A stretch of DNA of 64,000 bases from CAXRDE01 sp964229355 (GTDB lineage Bacteria > Cyanobacteriota > Sericytochromatia > UBA7694): assembly GCA_964229355.1 (NCBI GenBank), contig CAXRDE010000019.1, positions 1 through 64,000 of the forward strand, read 5' to 3'. The position numbers were made by a program, and so were the translations under genes. Below are positions 1 to 8,892 of this stretch, piece by piece. The notes under the pieces were generated by a model. It saw only the letters and a program-made list of their open reading frames with translations, had not been told where the DNA came from and searched no databases. Position 1 is the stretch's first letter; every line of letters starts with the position of its first letter.

Positions 1-310
1 CGCCACAGGCGCTGGCGCAGCAGGTGCGGACACCACGGGAGTGGGAACTTCCGCTACCCATTCAGGGGCAGGCGTCGCCGTCTCAGGAGCCACAGGCGCT
101 GGCGCAGCAGGTGCGGACACCACGGGAGTGGGAACTTCCGCTACCCATTCAGGGGCAGGCGTCGCCGTCTCAGGAGCCACAGGCGCTGGTGCAGCAGAAT
201 CAGACACCACAGGAGTGGGGACTTCCGCTGCCAATGCAGGGGCAGGCGTCGCCGTCTCAGGAGCCACAGGCGCTGGCGCAGCAGAATCAGACACCACAGG
301 AGTGGGAGCT
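1..310. repeat. 87-bp in-frame tandem repeat, at least 3.5 copies
   Basis: The anchor CACCAC recurs at 31, 118, 205 and 292, an exact 87-base spacing. The two left copies are nearly identical; the two right ones have diverged (a Gly/Ala-coding stretch replaced by one giving SDSAA on the minus strand). The array continues past base 1. It codes 29 residues per unit in the FliK-position gene. Confidence 0.95.
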
Positions 311-1071
311 TCCACAACTACCCCATCAGAGAGCACGGTTTTAAATACAGGAATAGCAGGAACTTGTGCAAGCAGGTTTAGAAGTAGCTGTGCACGACCA
401 TCATTTTTTTGAGAAGAGGTTGAAACCCCATGATAAGCCGCCAAAAGATATTGAAAAGGACCACCAGACTTTTTGAGAGCATTCATCACCCCCTTATTTG
501 CCACCACCAAAAGTCCAGGAGCAACGGGCAAGGCCTCCAAAAGTGAATCCTGGTAAGAAAGACTTGTGGGTGCATCAAGAGAAAGCGTTGAAAAATGCAG
601 AGGATCTTGAGAAGACGCTAAGTGTTCTGCTTCATTTAAGTGCTGAAGTTCAGAAAACAAGGGCACTGAAACATCCTGCTGCGCCGAGGGTTCGGCATTA
701 AGCACCAACACATACATTTCTTCAGAACTATTGTTCAATCCAGAAGCAGACTCTATCTGACCTAAGAATGCAAATACCTTATTAAGATCTATTTCATGAG
801 TTCCTAAACCTGGCGTCAATGCCGTGGGGGCAAAAGCTGAGCGTAGAGCGTTATGCAACAGATAAGAAGAAGCGGCCAAAGTAACGGGGGAAGAAAAAGC
901 AGGAGCACTTGCGTCAGCAGAACGGGGTGTAGACCTGGTAGACACAAGATTTTGAAGATGGCTCAAGAAGGACGACTCAGGGGTAGCCGACCTTTCGCCT
1001 GTAACACGCTCCTGTTTGAAGTCAACGAACTCCTGAGATAGACTACGGAGGTAAAGTTGAAAATCTAACAT
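1..1071 (-). CDS. FliK-position protein with 29-aa Pro/Ala/Val tandem repeats, 3' end outside window
   Basis: Read on the minus strand, an ATG at 1071 opens a frame that stays open to base 1, so the C-terminus is missing. The first ~250 residues are low in recognisable motifs. After them comes an array of 29-residue units (motifs EVPTPVVS, PAPVAPETATPAP) with an exact 87-base period. It lies 15 bases downstream of fliJ on the same strand, the usual place of fliK. FliK hook-length proteins are poorly conserved and Pro/Ala-rich with a conserved C-terminal domain, which would lie outside this window. Identity as FliK is inferred from position and composition only; another repeat-rich flagellar protein is possible. 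Confidence 0.6.
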   Translation of the reverse strand, partial: MLDFQLYLRSLSQEFVDFKQERVTGERSATPESSFLSHLQNLVSTRSTPRSADASAPAFSSPVTLAASSYLLHNALRSAFAPTALTPGLGTHEIDLNKVFAFLGQIESASGLNNSSEEMYVLVLNAEPSAQQDVSVPLFSELQHLNEAEHLASSQDPLHFSTLSLDAPTSLSYQDSLLEALPVAPGLLVVANKGVMNALKKSGGPFQYLLAAYHGVSTSSQKNDGRAQLLLNLLAQVPAIPVFKTVLSDGVVVEAPTPVVSDSAAPAPVAPETATPAPALAAEVPTPVVSDSAAPAPVAPETATPAPEWVAEVPTPVVSAPAAPAPVAPETATPAPEWVAEVPTPVVSAPAAPAPVA

Positions 1072-1086
1072 CTTAAAATGTATACC

Positions 1087-1635
1087 CTATACTTTTTTCT
1101 TTTTCTTCGCTTTTAAGGCGGCAATCAGCATTTGCTTTTCCATGTACTCCAGACGACGCTCTTCTTCTTCCTCTACCATTTTCTTCATGGAAAGGTTTTT
1201 CCGAAAGATCGTGCCGGCCATCTCATCGAGTTTTTTCGCTTCGATTTTTCCTTGTTCGACTTTCCACTCTTCATGTTTTTTTTCTTTGTGTTTTTCCATG
1301 ATTTTCTGCTCTTTGGAAGCCACAACAAGTTTTTTGCGAATCAATTCAACGTTTTCGTTCATCTTCGAAACAATGCGGTTTTGAGATTCAATTTTTTTCG
1401 CCATATTTTCTAAGAAGGTGTTGGTTTGTTGTACTTCGGCAACTTCGCCACGTGAGAGGTACCCCTCTAAACTCTTCTGTGCTTTTTGACGTTTTTCACT
1501 TAAAGCATTTAACATCGCCACTTCAGTATCCCGGTCTCGGATGGCAAGGGCCAGTTCGCCCTGAAGCTTTTCCACTTTGCGAACACGAAACTCAAGAATT
1601 TTTTCAAGCTTGTACTTAAATTTGTTTTGCGCCAA
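1087..1635 (-). CDS. fliJ: Flagellar export chaperone FliJ
   Basis: A 182-residue protein, almost wholly charged alpha-helix and coiled coil (heptad-like stretches rich in K, E, Q), starting MAQNKFKYKLEKILEFR, the typical FliJ opening. FliJ is a soluble component of the flagellar type III export apparatus; it binds FliI/FlhA and recycles chaperones. Length is slightly above the usual ~145. The C-terminus ends in a lysine run (KKKKK). It is divergent from flgD and leads a leftward operon with the repeat-rich FliK-position gene. Confidence 0.85.
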   Translation of the reverse strand: MAQNKFKYKLEKILEFRVRKVEKLQGELALAIRDRDTEVAMLNALSEKRQKAQKSLEGYLSRGEVAEVQQTNTFLENMAKKIESQNRIVSKMNENVELIRKKLVVASKEQKIMEKHKEKKHEEWKVEQGKIEAKKLDEMAGTIFRKNLSMKKMVEEEEERRLEYMEKQMLIAALKAKKKKKV

Positions 1636-1790
1636 AGGTTATGTACTCCAGGATAAGGATCACTTTAGTAAAGAATCTCAAGTCTAAAGATAACATGCTC
1701 TGCATGGCAAAATCTATTCACAAAGGCCTCGACTTAATGAAAAACAAACAAAAAATAAACAAAAAACGGTTTATTTAACAACTTTTTAAT

Positions 1791-1820
1791 TTTACAAACC
1801 CATAGCCTATCCTCTATACT
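1791..1820 (+). promoter_or_regulatory. Sigma-70-like promoter for flgD-flgE
   Basis: TTTACA at 1791-1796 and TATACT at 1815-1820 are separated by 18 bases, upstream of flgD in the AT-rich divergent fliJ/flgD region. The -35 matches TTGACA at 5 of 6 positions and the -10 matches TATAAT at 5 of 6. The rest of 1636-1867 is A/T-rich, with no other gene seen. Confidence 0.5.
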
Positions 1821-1867
1821 TAGAATCGAACACCTTAATCTCGAGAAAGGGCTGTTTTTAAAAACCC

Positions 1868-2497
1868 ATGGACTTTGCTATTCAATCGCTGTTGCCGAAG
1901 GTAACAGACCGCAGTATTGACGGAAAAGTTGTTGGTGATGACCCCACCCAAATGGCAGAAGAATTTGCCAGATTGTTGGTGGCTCAGATCCAGAACCAAG
2001 ATCCCGAGAAACCGCTAGAGACCACAGAAATTATCAGTCAAAACGCCCAGTTTACCGCTTCTTTAGCAACGGTACGACTGAGCAACCAGATGGCGCACTA
2101 TGAACAAGTGTCAGGCGCAATGTCTGTAATTGGCAAACCTGCTGAGTATATTAGCCCCAGCGACCCCACAGGGACCTCCCAAATTGGAGTTGTATCTGGT
2201 GCCGATTACTCCACCACGCCACCCAGTCTTATTATTGATGGGAAACTCATTCCTATGGATAATATCCTGCGTGTGGACAGTGAAGTCGGTTCGCAAGTTG
2301 CTGGCCAGCAGCTGCAAGAAACCAGTCGCCTGAAGCAACTGGAAATGTTAGGCCGTACCGTAGAGTACTTTGACCCCAATACCAATGGTAATGCCAGCGG
2401 TGTCGTTGACGAAGTGGATCTACTGTCAGATCAAGGATTGCTGACCATTAATGGGACTTCAGTACCCATGGGCAATCTCATTCGTGTTATTAATTAA
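1868..2497 (+). CDS. flgD: Flagellar hook capping protein FlgD
   Basis: A 209-residue protein. Its N-terminal ~80 residues carry the FlgD signature: an early LLVAQIQNQDP segment followed by Q-rich FTASLATVRLSNQM (compare the family's F+..LL.QL++QDP..P...++...QLA.FS). FlgD caps the growing hook and allows FlgE polymerisation. The rest holds two short beta-rich repeats ending in DGKLIPMDNILRV and NGTSVPMGNLIRV, which resemble each other, a small internal duplication. It lies directly upstream of flgE. The SD is weak (GAAAGGG about 18 bases upstream of the ATG). Confidence 0.85.
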   Translation: MDFAIQSLLPKVTDRSIDGKVVGDDPTQMAEEFARLLVAQIQNQDPEKPLETTEIISQNAQFTASLATVRLSNQMAHYEQVSGAMSVIGKPAEYISPSDPTGTSQIGVVSGADYSTTPPSLIIDGKLIPMDNILRVDSEVGSQVAGQQLQETSRLKQLEMLGRTVEYFDPNTNGNASGVVDEVDLLSDQGLLTINGTSVPMGNLIRVIN

Positions 2498-2542
2498 AAA
2501 ACTAAAAAGAGTCAACTTAATATTTGGAGGATTTGATTACCA

Positions 2543-4165
2543 ATGGGTGACGTAAGGATTTCAGCAAAATCGACTTTGATTGCTCTCAACCGTTCTATTG
2601 AGGTAATTTCAGCAAACTTAACAGGTGCGAACATTTTCGGATACAAAGGTACCCGTTTATCTTTCGCAGATACACTGGTTAACGTACTTCGTGCAGGTAC
2701 CGGTGCAACCGGCGGCCAGGGTGGTTTGAACCCCATCCAGGTAAGTACCGGGGGTATCAGCGTTGGTGCCACCACCACAGACTTCTCTCAAGGTTCTATC
2801 GTACAGACCAAAAACACCGGTGACGTTGCCATCCAGGGTAACGCTTTCTTCCAGGCAGCAGATGCTGCGGGTCGTATCACCTACACCCGTAACGGGGAAT
2901 TCCACTTCGACGATAACGGTAACCTCGTAACCAACGACGGTCTGTTTGTTCTCGGCGTTATGGATGACTTGAGAGACATTACCCAAAACAACAAACTCAT
3001 CGACTTCGACGAAACCATCGATTTCGACACCGATCCCGATCCAATTACCACTGCAGCGGGTAACCTGCGTGAAGGAATCACCGTAGACTTCAACTTAATT
3101 AACGCTGTTACCATGTTTGACATCAACAACAACGCTCTTCCAGCCAACGTTATGGCCAGCGTTCTTGGTGACACGACCGGCCCGAACACGCTCTACTCTT
3201 TCCTTGATTTAGAGTTTGTAGCAGGCTTACAAGACCGGATCTTGCCATTCACCTTCATCCCTGCGGGTGGTTTCGGTGGTGGTGGAGACTACGTATACAC
3301 CATCGGTAACATTGCTGGCCCAACCTCTTCTCTTGCGGTTCCAGGCCCAGACGTTCCTGTTGTACTGCGTCTAAACGCCACCAACAACGATAACTCAAAC
3401 ACCTCTTTGGACAACGCCAAATTGATCGCTCAGGCCATCAACGACGTTGCCAACCAGACTGGTGTAGGTGCAAGTATCATTGTTAACCAAAACCAGTTGG
3501 ACCAGGCGGCAATTGTACTGACTCACGTTCAACGTTCAATTTCTACCACCGTTACGCGTTTGGCTGAACAAATCCAGCCCAGTCCTGGTGGTACCACCAC
3601 CAACCTGTTTGACAGTTTAAACACCACCGGTTCAGGTGTACTGGAAAACGCAACCGATAGCCGTGGTAACCTCTACCACCGTATCAACGTTAAGAGTCTG
3701 ATCGGCCGAAGCCCTCGCTTCGTTCCTCAATCAGGTGACCGTTTCCAATTTGACGGTACAGGCCAGCTAATCAATACCTCTCGCGGTCAAGATGAGCAGT
3801 CAGCACCTCCTTTCTCTACTGGTATTCACATTGCGATTGTAAAATTCGCCAACGATAACGGTTTACAGAAAGTTCGTGGTTCATCTCAGTTCCAGTACAC
3901 GGAAGCAGCCGGTGACATCATCACGGGTTATGCAGGTCAAGACAGAGGTAAAGTGATCGACACCCGCCGTGGTATTGAAACGATCGGTTCCTCTATTATC
4001 GGTACTGAAAACACCATCATCCCTAACGCACTGGAAGCTTCTAACACCTCTATTACTGAGGCGTTACCTGACTTAACCATCGCGCAAAAATCGTTTACTT
4101 CTAACACCAAGATCGTAAACGTGGGTAATACCATCGTTGATGACTTGAACGGTCTGATTCGATAA
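2543..4165 (+). CDS. flgE: Flagellar hook protein FlgE
   Basis: 540 residues, longer than the ~400 of enterobacterial FlgE. The N-terminal rod/hook segment contains SIEVISANLTGANIFGYKGT, equivalent to the family's ANN-anT-GyK motif. The C-terminus (ALEASNTSITEALPDLTIAQKSFTSN) is the conserved basal-body/hook C-terminal helix. Gly/Asn/Thr-rich central domains form the variable hook surface. FlgE subunits form the hook after export by the flagellar type III system and growth under the FlgD cap. It starts 45 bases after flgD with GGAGG at about 2526-2530. Confidence 0.88.
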   Translation: MGDVRISAKSTLIALNRSIEVISANLTGANIFGYKGTRLSFADTLVNVLRAGTGATGGQGGLNPIQVSTGGISVGATTTDFSQGSIVQTKNTGDVAIQGNAFFQAADAAGRITYTRNGEFHFDDNGNLVTNDGLFVLGVMDDLRDITQNNKLIDFDETIDFDTDPDPITTAAGNLREGITVDFNLINAVTMFDINNNALPANVMASVLGDTTGPNTLYSFLDLEFVAGLQDRILPFTFIPAGGFGGGGDYVYTIGNIAGPTSSLAVPGPDVPVVLRLNATNNDNSNTSLDNAKLIAQAINDVANQTGVGASIIVNQNQLDQAAIVLTHVQRSISTTVTRLAEQIQPSPGGTTTNLFDSLNTTGSGVLENATDSRGNLYHRINVKSLIGRSPRFVPQSGDRFQFDGTGQLINTSRGQDEQSAPPFSTGIHIAIVKFANDNGLQKVRGSSQFQYTEAAGDIITGYAGQDRGKVIDTRRGIETIGSSIIGTENTIIPNALEASNTSITEALPDLTIAQKSFTSNTKIVNVGNTIVDDLNGLIR

Positions 4166-4177
4166 TTAGTCCCTTAT

Positions 4178-4219
4178 AAACAATAAAAGCGCTTCTTTAA
4201 AGAAGCGCTTTTATTGTTT
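4178..4219. terminator. Perfect palindromic bidirectional terminator after flgE
   Basis: Two 21-base arms, AAACAATAAAAGCGCTTCTTT and its exact complement, meet with no spacer. The core AAGCGCTTCTTT/AAAGAAGCGCTT is flanked by A-rich and T-rich tails on both sides. It ends flgD-flgE transcription. Confidence 0.85.
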
Positions 4220-4247
4220 TCAGATTTTAAGAAAGTGAAAGCCCTGC

Positions 4248-5039
4248 ATGATTACCGCTGAAAACCCACCTTCTCTTGAAGCCTTTCCAAGAACTTACCA
4301 CGATATTATGGCGCGTAGCCTTGCCCAGGCTCCACGAAAGGACACCCGGTTTTATCACGATACAGAGAGCAAGCTTCATGCAGTCTACGATCCCGATCTA
4401 GGCTTTAGCTACGCCAATCCAGAGGGTAAAAATATCCTTCAATGGGCTGAGTTTATCTATAAGCAACGTATCCCACTATTGGCAGGAGAGCTTCATTCTC
4501 ATTATCATTTGCTTCAAAATATTGGTAACGCTATCCCTCCCGACGCAGGGCAGGTATTTTGCCGCTATGAATTTCAAGACTTTTGCATTTTCCCTACCCA
4601 AAGCTATCAGGCAGAAATCGGCAATTATCGGATACAAAGAGCCCGCGTCGAAGAAACCCAAAAGCTTTTTGCTTTCTATGAAAAGTCTGAAACCATGAAG
4701 GCAAAGTCTCTGGAAAGCCTACAATATACCATCGAGAAAAACCGCTTGTTTTACCTTAAAAAGACAGGAAAAATTGTTTCGGCGGTGCTCACCCACTGTG
4801 AAAATGATCAGGCAGCCTTAATTGGCGGAGTTTATACACCCCAGAAATATAGAGGCAAGGGTTACGCAAAAAAATGCATGGAAGTCCTGATGCAAAGCCT
4901 GGTTGAGGAGGGAAAAACCCCGTGTTTGTTTTATGAAAAAAACAACACACCCGCCAAAGCGCTCTACCAAAAACTTGGCTTTCAGCCCCATGGCGAGTGG
5001 GTGGTCATTGAAATGATTTATCCTGAATCAGACCGTTAA
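4248..5039 (+). CDS. GNAT-family N-acetyltransferase
   Basis: 263 residues. The C-terminal ~130 residues are a GNAT fold: motif A YRGKGYAKKCM (acetyl-CoA pyrophosphate loop, R/Q-x-x-G-x-G/A) near residue 205, then AKALYQKLGFQ (motif B) near 245. The N-terminal half has no motif I recognise. GNAT enzymes move an acetyl group from acetyl-CoA to an amine; the substrate cannot be told from sequence. It is alone on this strand and overlaps the convergent glycosyltransferase-TPR gene by 12 bases. Confidence 0.8.
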   Translation: MITAENPPSLEAFPRTYHDIMARSLAQAPRKDTRFYHDTESKLHAVYDPDLGFSYANPEGKNILQWAEFIYKQRIPLLAGELHSHYHLLQNIGNAIPPDAGQVFCRYEFQDFCIFPTQSYQAEIGNYRIQRARVEETQKLFAFYEKSETMKAKSLESLQYTIEKNRLFYLKKTGKIVSAVLTHCENDQAALIGGVYTPQKYRGKGYAKKCMEVLMQSLVEEGKTPCLFYEKNNTPAKALYQKLGFQPHGEWVVIEMIYPESDR

Positions 5040-7049
5040 TTCTTCTTCGGCTTCTGCCGCCATCATCAAATTCATCAAATTAACAATATTGGGATTATCT
5101 GGAGCACGGTGGGCTGCCAGAGATAACATTCGCTTGGCTTCATCTAATTTATTTTGCCCCGCTAGCGCTAAACTGTATCCATAAAAGACATACCAGTCCG
5201 CAGGGTTTAACTTGCAAGCTATCAAAAAAATATTTTCTGCTGAGGCAAAATCCTGGACGCTAATTAAAAGATTTCCCATTTGAGTATACGCTTCTGGTTC
5301 TTCTGGATATTCAGAAATCAGAGACTGCAATCGATCACGAGCAGCAGTCATCTTTTCATCGCTTTGCTCAAGCAGTGCGCGTCGCAGTTGTGCAAAATAG
5401 AACTCACCTTTTTTCTCAAGTTTATCGAGAAGCTGGTCAGCCACATCTTTAAGAACACAGGTTAAGCTGAGATGTAGCAATAATTTCTGCGTCTGTATAA
5501 CATCTGCCCTGAAGACCCAATCCAGGAGCACGGCTTTGTCTAAACTTCCATCACTTAAAGCCTGAAAGTAGAATGACATAACTTCAGAAAACTCGTGCCC
5601 AGGCAATACCACCTGACACGCCTTAAGAACCTGGCTCACCAACTCCACCTGACCCGCATCTATATAACGGGTGACAAGAATAAGAGCATTTTGAAGAAAT
5701 TGTTCTTCGTGAATACTTTTACTTTGCAATACAAGCGCTTCGTAAGGTTGGTTCGTTTGCAGATAATGGTTTGAAAGATTTTTAACCTGAATCGCTTCAT
5801 CTAAACCGCTAAAATCCTCTGAAGCAAAGTAATTATCTAAAATTGTCTCGTCTTCAAGTATCAACGCAATTCGATCGAGAATCAAGGTTTTATCCGGAAG
5901 CGGGTAAGCTGCTAATGCTTTTTGAGCATGCATTTTAGCTTTTTCTTCATTGCCCTTGCGCTGATAAGCTAACAGCAAATTCAGATGGGTTCCCCATGAG
6001 CCTTTTCGCTCATCCTGAAGTACATCAAAGATATTTCCCCCCTGTTTGACTAAACCTAAAACTTTTTCAAATACCGTGATTGCTTTGTCTTGCTGACGAG
6101 CCCCCAGGAGAAGCAAACCGTAAGCATCCAAGACACCCACATGATTCGCATACAAAGGGTGTGCTTTCATCTGTTCTTCAGCAAAGTCAACGCCTTCCTG
6201 GTAACGTCGACCACTAAAGAAGCAAAAAAGTGCCTGAGCACAAGCGACCTGTAAAAAGGCCTGTTCCTGAGGATTAGTTCCTACTTGAATTGCTTCTTTC
6301 AACCAATGTAACTTTTCATTCACACGAAGTTTTGTGGTCGAAAAGTAATAACAGTAGAAGCTGTATAGAGAGTTATTGCCGGTTTTTTTGGCCTGCTCTA
6401 AAGCCTTTTCGATGAGAGGAGCATTGCGTTCAAACTGTTTTTCAGACACTTTTGAGGCATCAACATAGCCCAGATGCTCAATAAAAAATGAAGTTTCAGG
6501 TAAGTGGATAACCCCTCGATTAGGATATAGAGATTCGTGTACAGCACCATAGAACCTGGCTTCAGGTGTTTTTCGAAATAAACGCACCACATAGTGAGAG
6601 AAGTTTTCCTCGACGCCCTGATTTAACTGTAAATTTTTAATGAGTGTTGCGTAGGAAATGAACTGAGGAATGTCTACAAGGAGGGCCCTCAAATTGGTTT
6701 TAACGGACGCAGGAATCCGCTCATCCGCATCCATAATCAAAACCCACTGACCGGTTGCGTGTTTCAAACTCTCATTGCGGGCAGCGGCAAAATCATCATC
6801 CCAGGGACGAAAATACACTTTTGCGCCGTACTCCCGCGCAATTTCCACCGTGTTATCGGTAGATCCTGTATCCACAATAATAATTTCATCGACAACCCCT
6901 TGCACGGACTCCAGCGCTCCCGGCAGGTACTTTTCCTCGTTTTTAACAATCATACATAGGCTAAGCTTTTGATCTGGATTCAATTTTTCTAAAGCTTTGG
7001 TCTCTGCTCTCTCAAGATCCGTTAGCAAATGGGAGTAATCTCTAGCCAT
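5028..7049 (-). CDS. Family 2 glycosyltransferase with TPR repeats
   Basis: About 673 residues. Residues ~30-150 are a GT-A domain: LSLCMIVKNEE, IIIVDTGSTDNT, FAAARNESLKHA and the metal-binding MDADERIP (DxD). The remaining ~450 residues are helical TPR-like repeats (for example AYTQMGNLLISVQDFASAENIF near the end). GT2 enzymes with this TPR tail are often protein or surface-polymer glycosyltransferases. Proximity to hook genes makes flagellar glycosylation possible but unproven. I chose ATG 7049 over ATG 7058 because GAAGGA at 7059-7064 lies 9 bases from the former and abuts the latter. Confidence 0.82.
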   Translation of the reverse strand: MARDYSHLLTDLERAETKALEKLNPDQKLSLCMIVKNEEKYLPGALESVQGVVDEIIIVDTGSTDNTVEIAREYGAKVYFRPWDDDFAAARNESLKHATGQWVLIMDADERIPASVKTNLRALLVDIPQFISYATLIKNLQLNQGVEENFSHYVVRLFRKTPEARFYGAVHESLYPNRGVIHLPETSFFIEHLGYVDASKVSEKQFERNAPLIEKALEQAKKTGNNSLYSFYCYYFSTTKLRVNEKLHWLKEAIQVGTNPQEQAFLQVACAQALFCFFSGRRYQEGVDFAEEQMKAHPLYANHVGVLDAYGLLLLGARQQDKAITVFEKVLGLVKQGGNIFDVLQDERKGSWGTHLNLLLAYQRKGNEEKAKMHAQKALAAYPLPDKTLILDRIALILEDETILDNYFASEDFSGLDEAIQVKNLSNHYLQTNQPYEALVLQSKSIHEEQFLQNALILVTRYIDAGQVELVSQVLKACQVVLPGHEFSEVMSFYFQALSDGSLDKAVLLDWVFRADVIQTQKLLLHLSLTCVLKDVADQLLDKLEKKGEFYFAQLRRALLEQSDEKMTAARDRLQSLISEYPEEPEAYTQMGNLLISVQDFASAENIFLIACKLNPADWYVFYGYSLALAGQNKLDEAKRMLSLAAHRAPDNPNIVNLMNLMMAAEAEEELTV

Positions 7050-7186
7050 GGGGTCCATCCTTCAGGGTAATGTCATTCTTTTTATTGTACCAGTACCCGC
7101 AGAGGTCTATAAAGCGCCTTTAAGGCCCAAAATATGTTAGTATCCAGATAAGCGACTTATATTTTCACAACACAGGAAGATCAGGC

Positions 7187-7873
7187 ATGGTCACACAGCA
7201 GCCAAAGAAAAAGAAGAAAAAGAAAAAATCAGATCCCTTTTGGCCTATCGTCATCATTTTATCTATTTTGGCATTCACGGGCTCTTTCTGGTTTTTTTAC
7301 ATGCTGACCAGCAAAATCAACACCCAGACCTTTCCCACCACAGACACCCCCAAAATTATGGTAACCCCGACCCCGGAGGTCAGTTTAGAGGGCCAGGGCT
7401 CACTACTCGTCGGCGAGAACACGCCATTGCCAACCCCCACCCCTGAAAGCACGGCTGAAGTGATCCAGGTTCCCACAACCCCCCAGACCACCCCTGAACC
7501 CGAGCAAGAAGAACCTTCCCCCGAGCCCACACCGGTTCCAACCCCTACAGCCCGACCCACGGTGCGCCCAACGCCTATTGCGGTACCAACCCTGGCCCCG
7601 CCCAAAACGACACAACCCCCAAAAACCACAACGCCCGCTCAAAGTACCAGCAGCGTATATAAAGTTCAGGTGGGCTCTTATGCCAGCAAGTCCGCCGCAG
7701 AATCTGCTGCCAGCCAGCTCAGCGAAAAAGGCTATCAGGCCAGTGTTGTGGAGCGCAGTGGAAAGTACACCCTGCAACTGGGACGCTTTGAAAGCCAGGA
7801 GAGCGCCCTGGGATTGGCAGAAGAGATCACCCAACAAGGGTACGAAGTGGTGGTTCGGAAGTCTAACTCTTGA
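7187..7873 (+). CDS. SPOR-domain membrane protein
   Basis: 228 residues. A short cytosolic tail with eight consecutive lysines (7-14) precedes one membrane helix (~19-41). Next is a ~100-residue Pro/Thr-rich linker with repeats such as PTPTP. A SPOR domain (~152-226: VYKVQVGSYASKSAAE and YTLQLGRFESQESAL) ends the protein. SPOR domains bind denuded septal glycan, and proteins of this layout (FtsN, DamX) act at division sites or in the periplasm. It is first of three tightly packed genes; its TGA overlaps the TTG start of the next. Confidence 0.85.
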   Translation: MVTQQPKKKKKKKKSDPFWPIVIILSILAFTGSFWFFYMLTSKINTQTFPTTDTPKIMVTPTPEVSLEGQGSLLVGENTPLPTPTPESTAEVIQVPTTPQTTPEPEQEEPSPEPTPVPTPTARPTVRPTPIAVPTLAPPKTTQPPKTTTPAQSTSSVYKVQVGSYASKSAAESAASQLSEKGYQASVVERSGKYTLQLGRFESQESALGLAEEITQQGYEVVVRKSNS

Positions 7874-8892
7874 AACAGCGGCTTTTCTTAGCCGCACTCT
7901 TTGGCGGCGTGCTCATGCAGCCTCCTTTAATGGCCCAGGTCATTCCTGCTGACTTGCCCACCATTACCTTAGAGACCGGCAATCTTCCGTCTAACCGTTT
8001 TATTTCGCCTGTGCTTCCAGAGATTCATCTCAGGGGAATGCAAGCGCCTGAGGACTTACGCCTGGGCCCCGTTTTTGCTTCAGGTATTAATTTCGGTTCA
8101 GGCAATGTGGGCGACCGTCAATACTATGAGCTGTCACTGCGGGGTGAAAGCCCAGATCATGGTTATAGCCGGATTTTTTTAAGGGGTATGACCCTTTTTA
8201 GACAACTTCAGCTGCCCGCCTTAAACGTAACCCCTTCTGAGGACGGCCAAAGCACGACTGGAGGCAGCGGAAACTTTGAGAACGAACGAGAACTCCGTTT
8301 TCACCAACGCTTTATTAGCTTTGGTTTAGAATCACCTATTTATGCCGAACTCACTCTTCCGCGGCAGTTTGAAGCCGGCTGGACCGCAGCTTTTACGCTG
8401 GCACAGGTAGAGTTTAAGGGCTTAACCAAACCCGACAACAGCCCCTTCTCTGATTATCCCACCATTGATCCCAGCCAGTTTGCCAACACTTTTCGACAGA
8501 ACCAGGCGCAGCAACAAACGCAGTTTTTTGCTGGAGAATTGGGCTCTTATGCCCGGTATTACGGTTTTTATCCGCTGGTACCTTACCTTTCTGTTCGCGC
8601 GCTGCCAGGCTCGCTTTTAGATATTGAGGCTTTAATCCAGGGCGTAGATAAGACACAACCCACCGGTCTTGTCAGGCCTACTGAAAGCACGACCGCCACC
8701 GACGAAACGGTAGAAAAAGAACGCGGCTATCGTTCAGGCTTTCAACTGGGGGCATTATTTAGCACGGGCCTTGAGCTTTACCTGGGCAGTCGGGGCCTTA
8801 TTGGTTTAGAGTACAGCTATTGGAATTGGAACGTGGGTCGCTCCGAAGATTGGACCCATTTGGCCATTTTAAAGGCAGGTTTTTTGTTTTAA
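7870..8892 (+). CDS. Predicted outer-membrane beta-barrel protein
   Basis: 340 residues. It begins with a signal peptide (KQRLFLAALFGGVLM..., cleavage likely near PPLMAQ). Alternating hydrophobic strands follow, and the chain ends in Phe (LAILKAGFLF), a hallmark of barrels inserted by BamA. The start is TTG at 7870, overlapping the SPOR gene stop (TTGA), which suggests translational coupling. No named family is recognised. Confidence 0.65.
   Translation: MKQRLFLAALFGGVLMQPPLMAQVIPADLPTITLETGNLPSNRFISPVLPEIHLRGMQAPEDLRLGPVFASGINFGSGNVGDRQYYELSLRGESPDHGYSRIFLRGMTLFRQLQLPALNVTPSEDGQSTTGGSGNFENERELRFHQRFISFGLESPIYAELTLPRQFEAGWTAAFTLAQVEFKGLTKPDNSPFSDYPTIDPSQFANTFRQNQAQQQTQFFAGELGSYARYYGFYPLVPYLSVRALPGSLLDIEALIQGVDKTQPTGLVRPTESTTATDETVEKERGYRSGFQLGALFSTGLELYLGSRGLIGLEYSYWNWNVGRSEDWTHLAILKAGFLF

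Noticed and set aside
1..310. CRISPR-like array
   Set aside because: The units are contiguous, 87 bases and in frame with a coding sequence; there are no variable spacers and no cas genes.
1132..1413. Rightward reading frames over fliJ
   Set aside because: They mirror the A/T-rich coiled-coil codons of fliJ (Phe-rich antisense translation) and have no SD or homology.
7297..7897. Leftward glycine-rich reading frames over the SPOR gene
   Set aside because: Their Gly/Val runs are antisense to the Pro/Thr linker; the SPOR protein explains the region.
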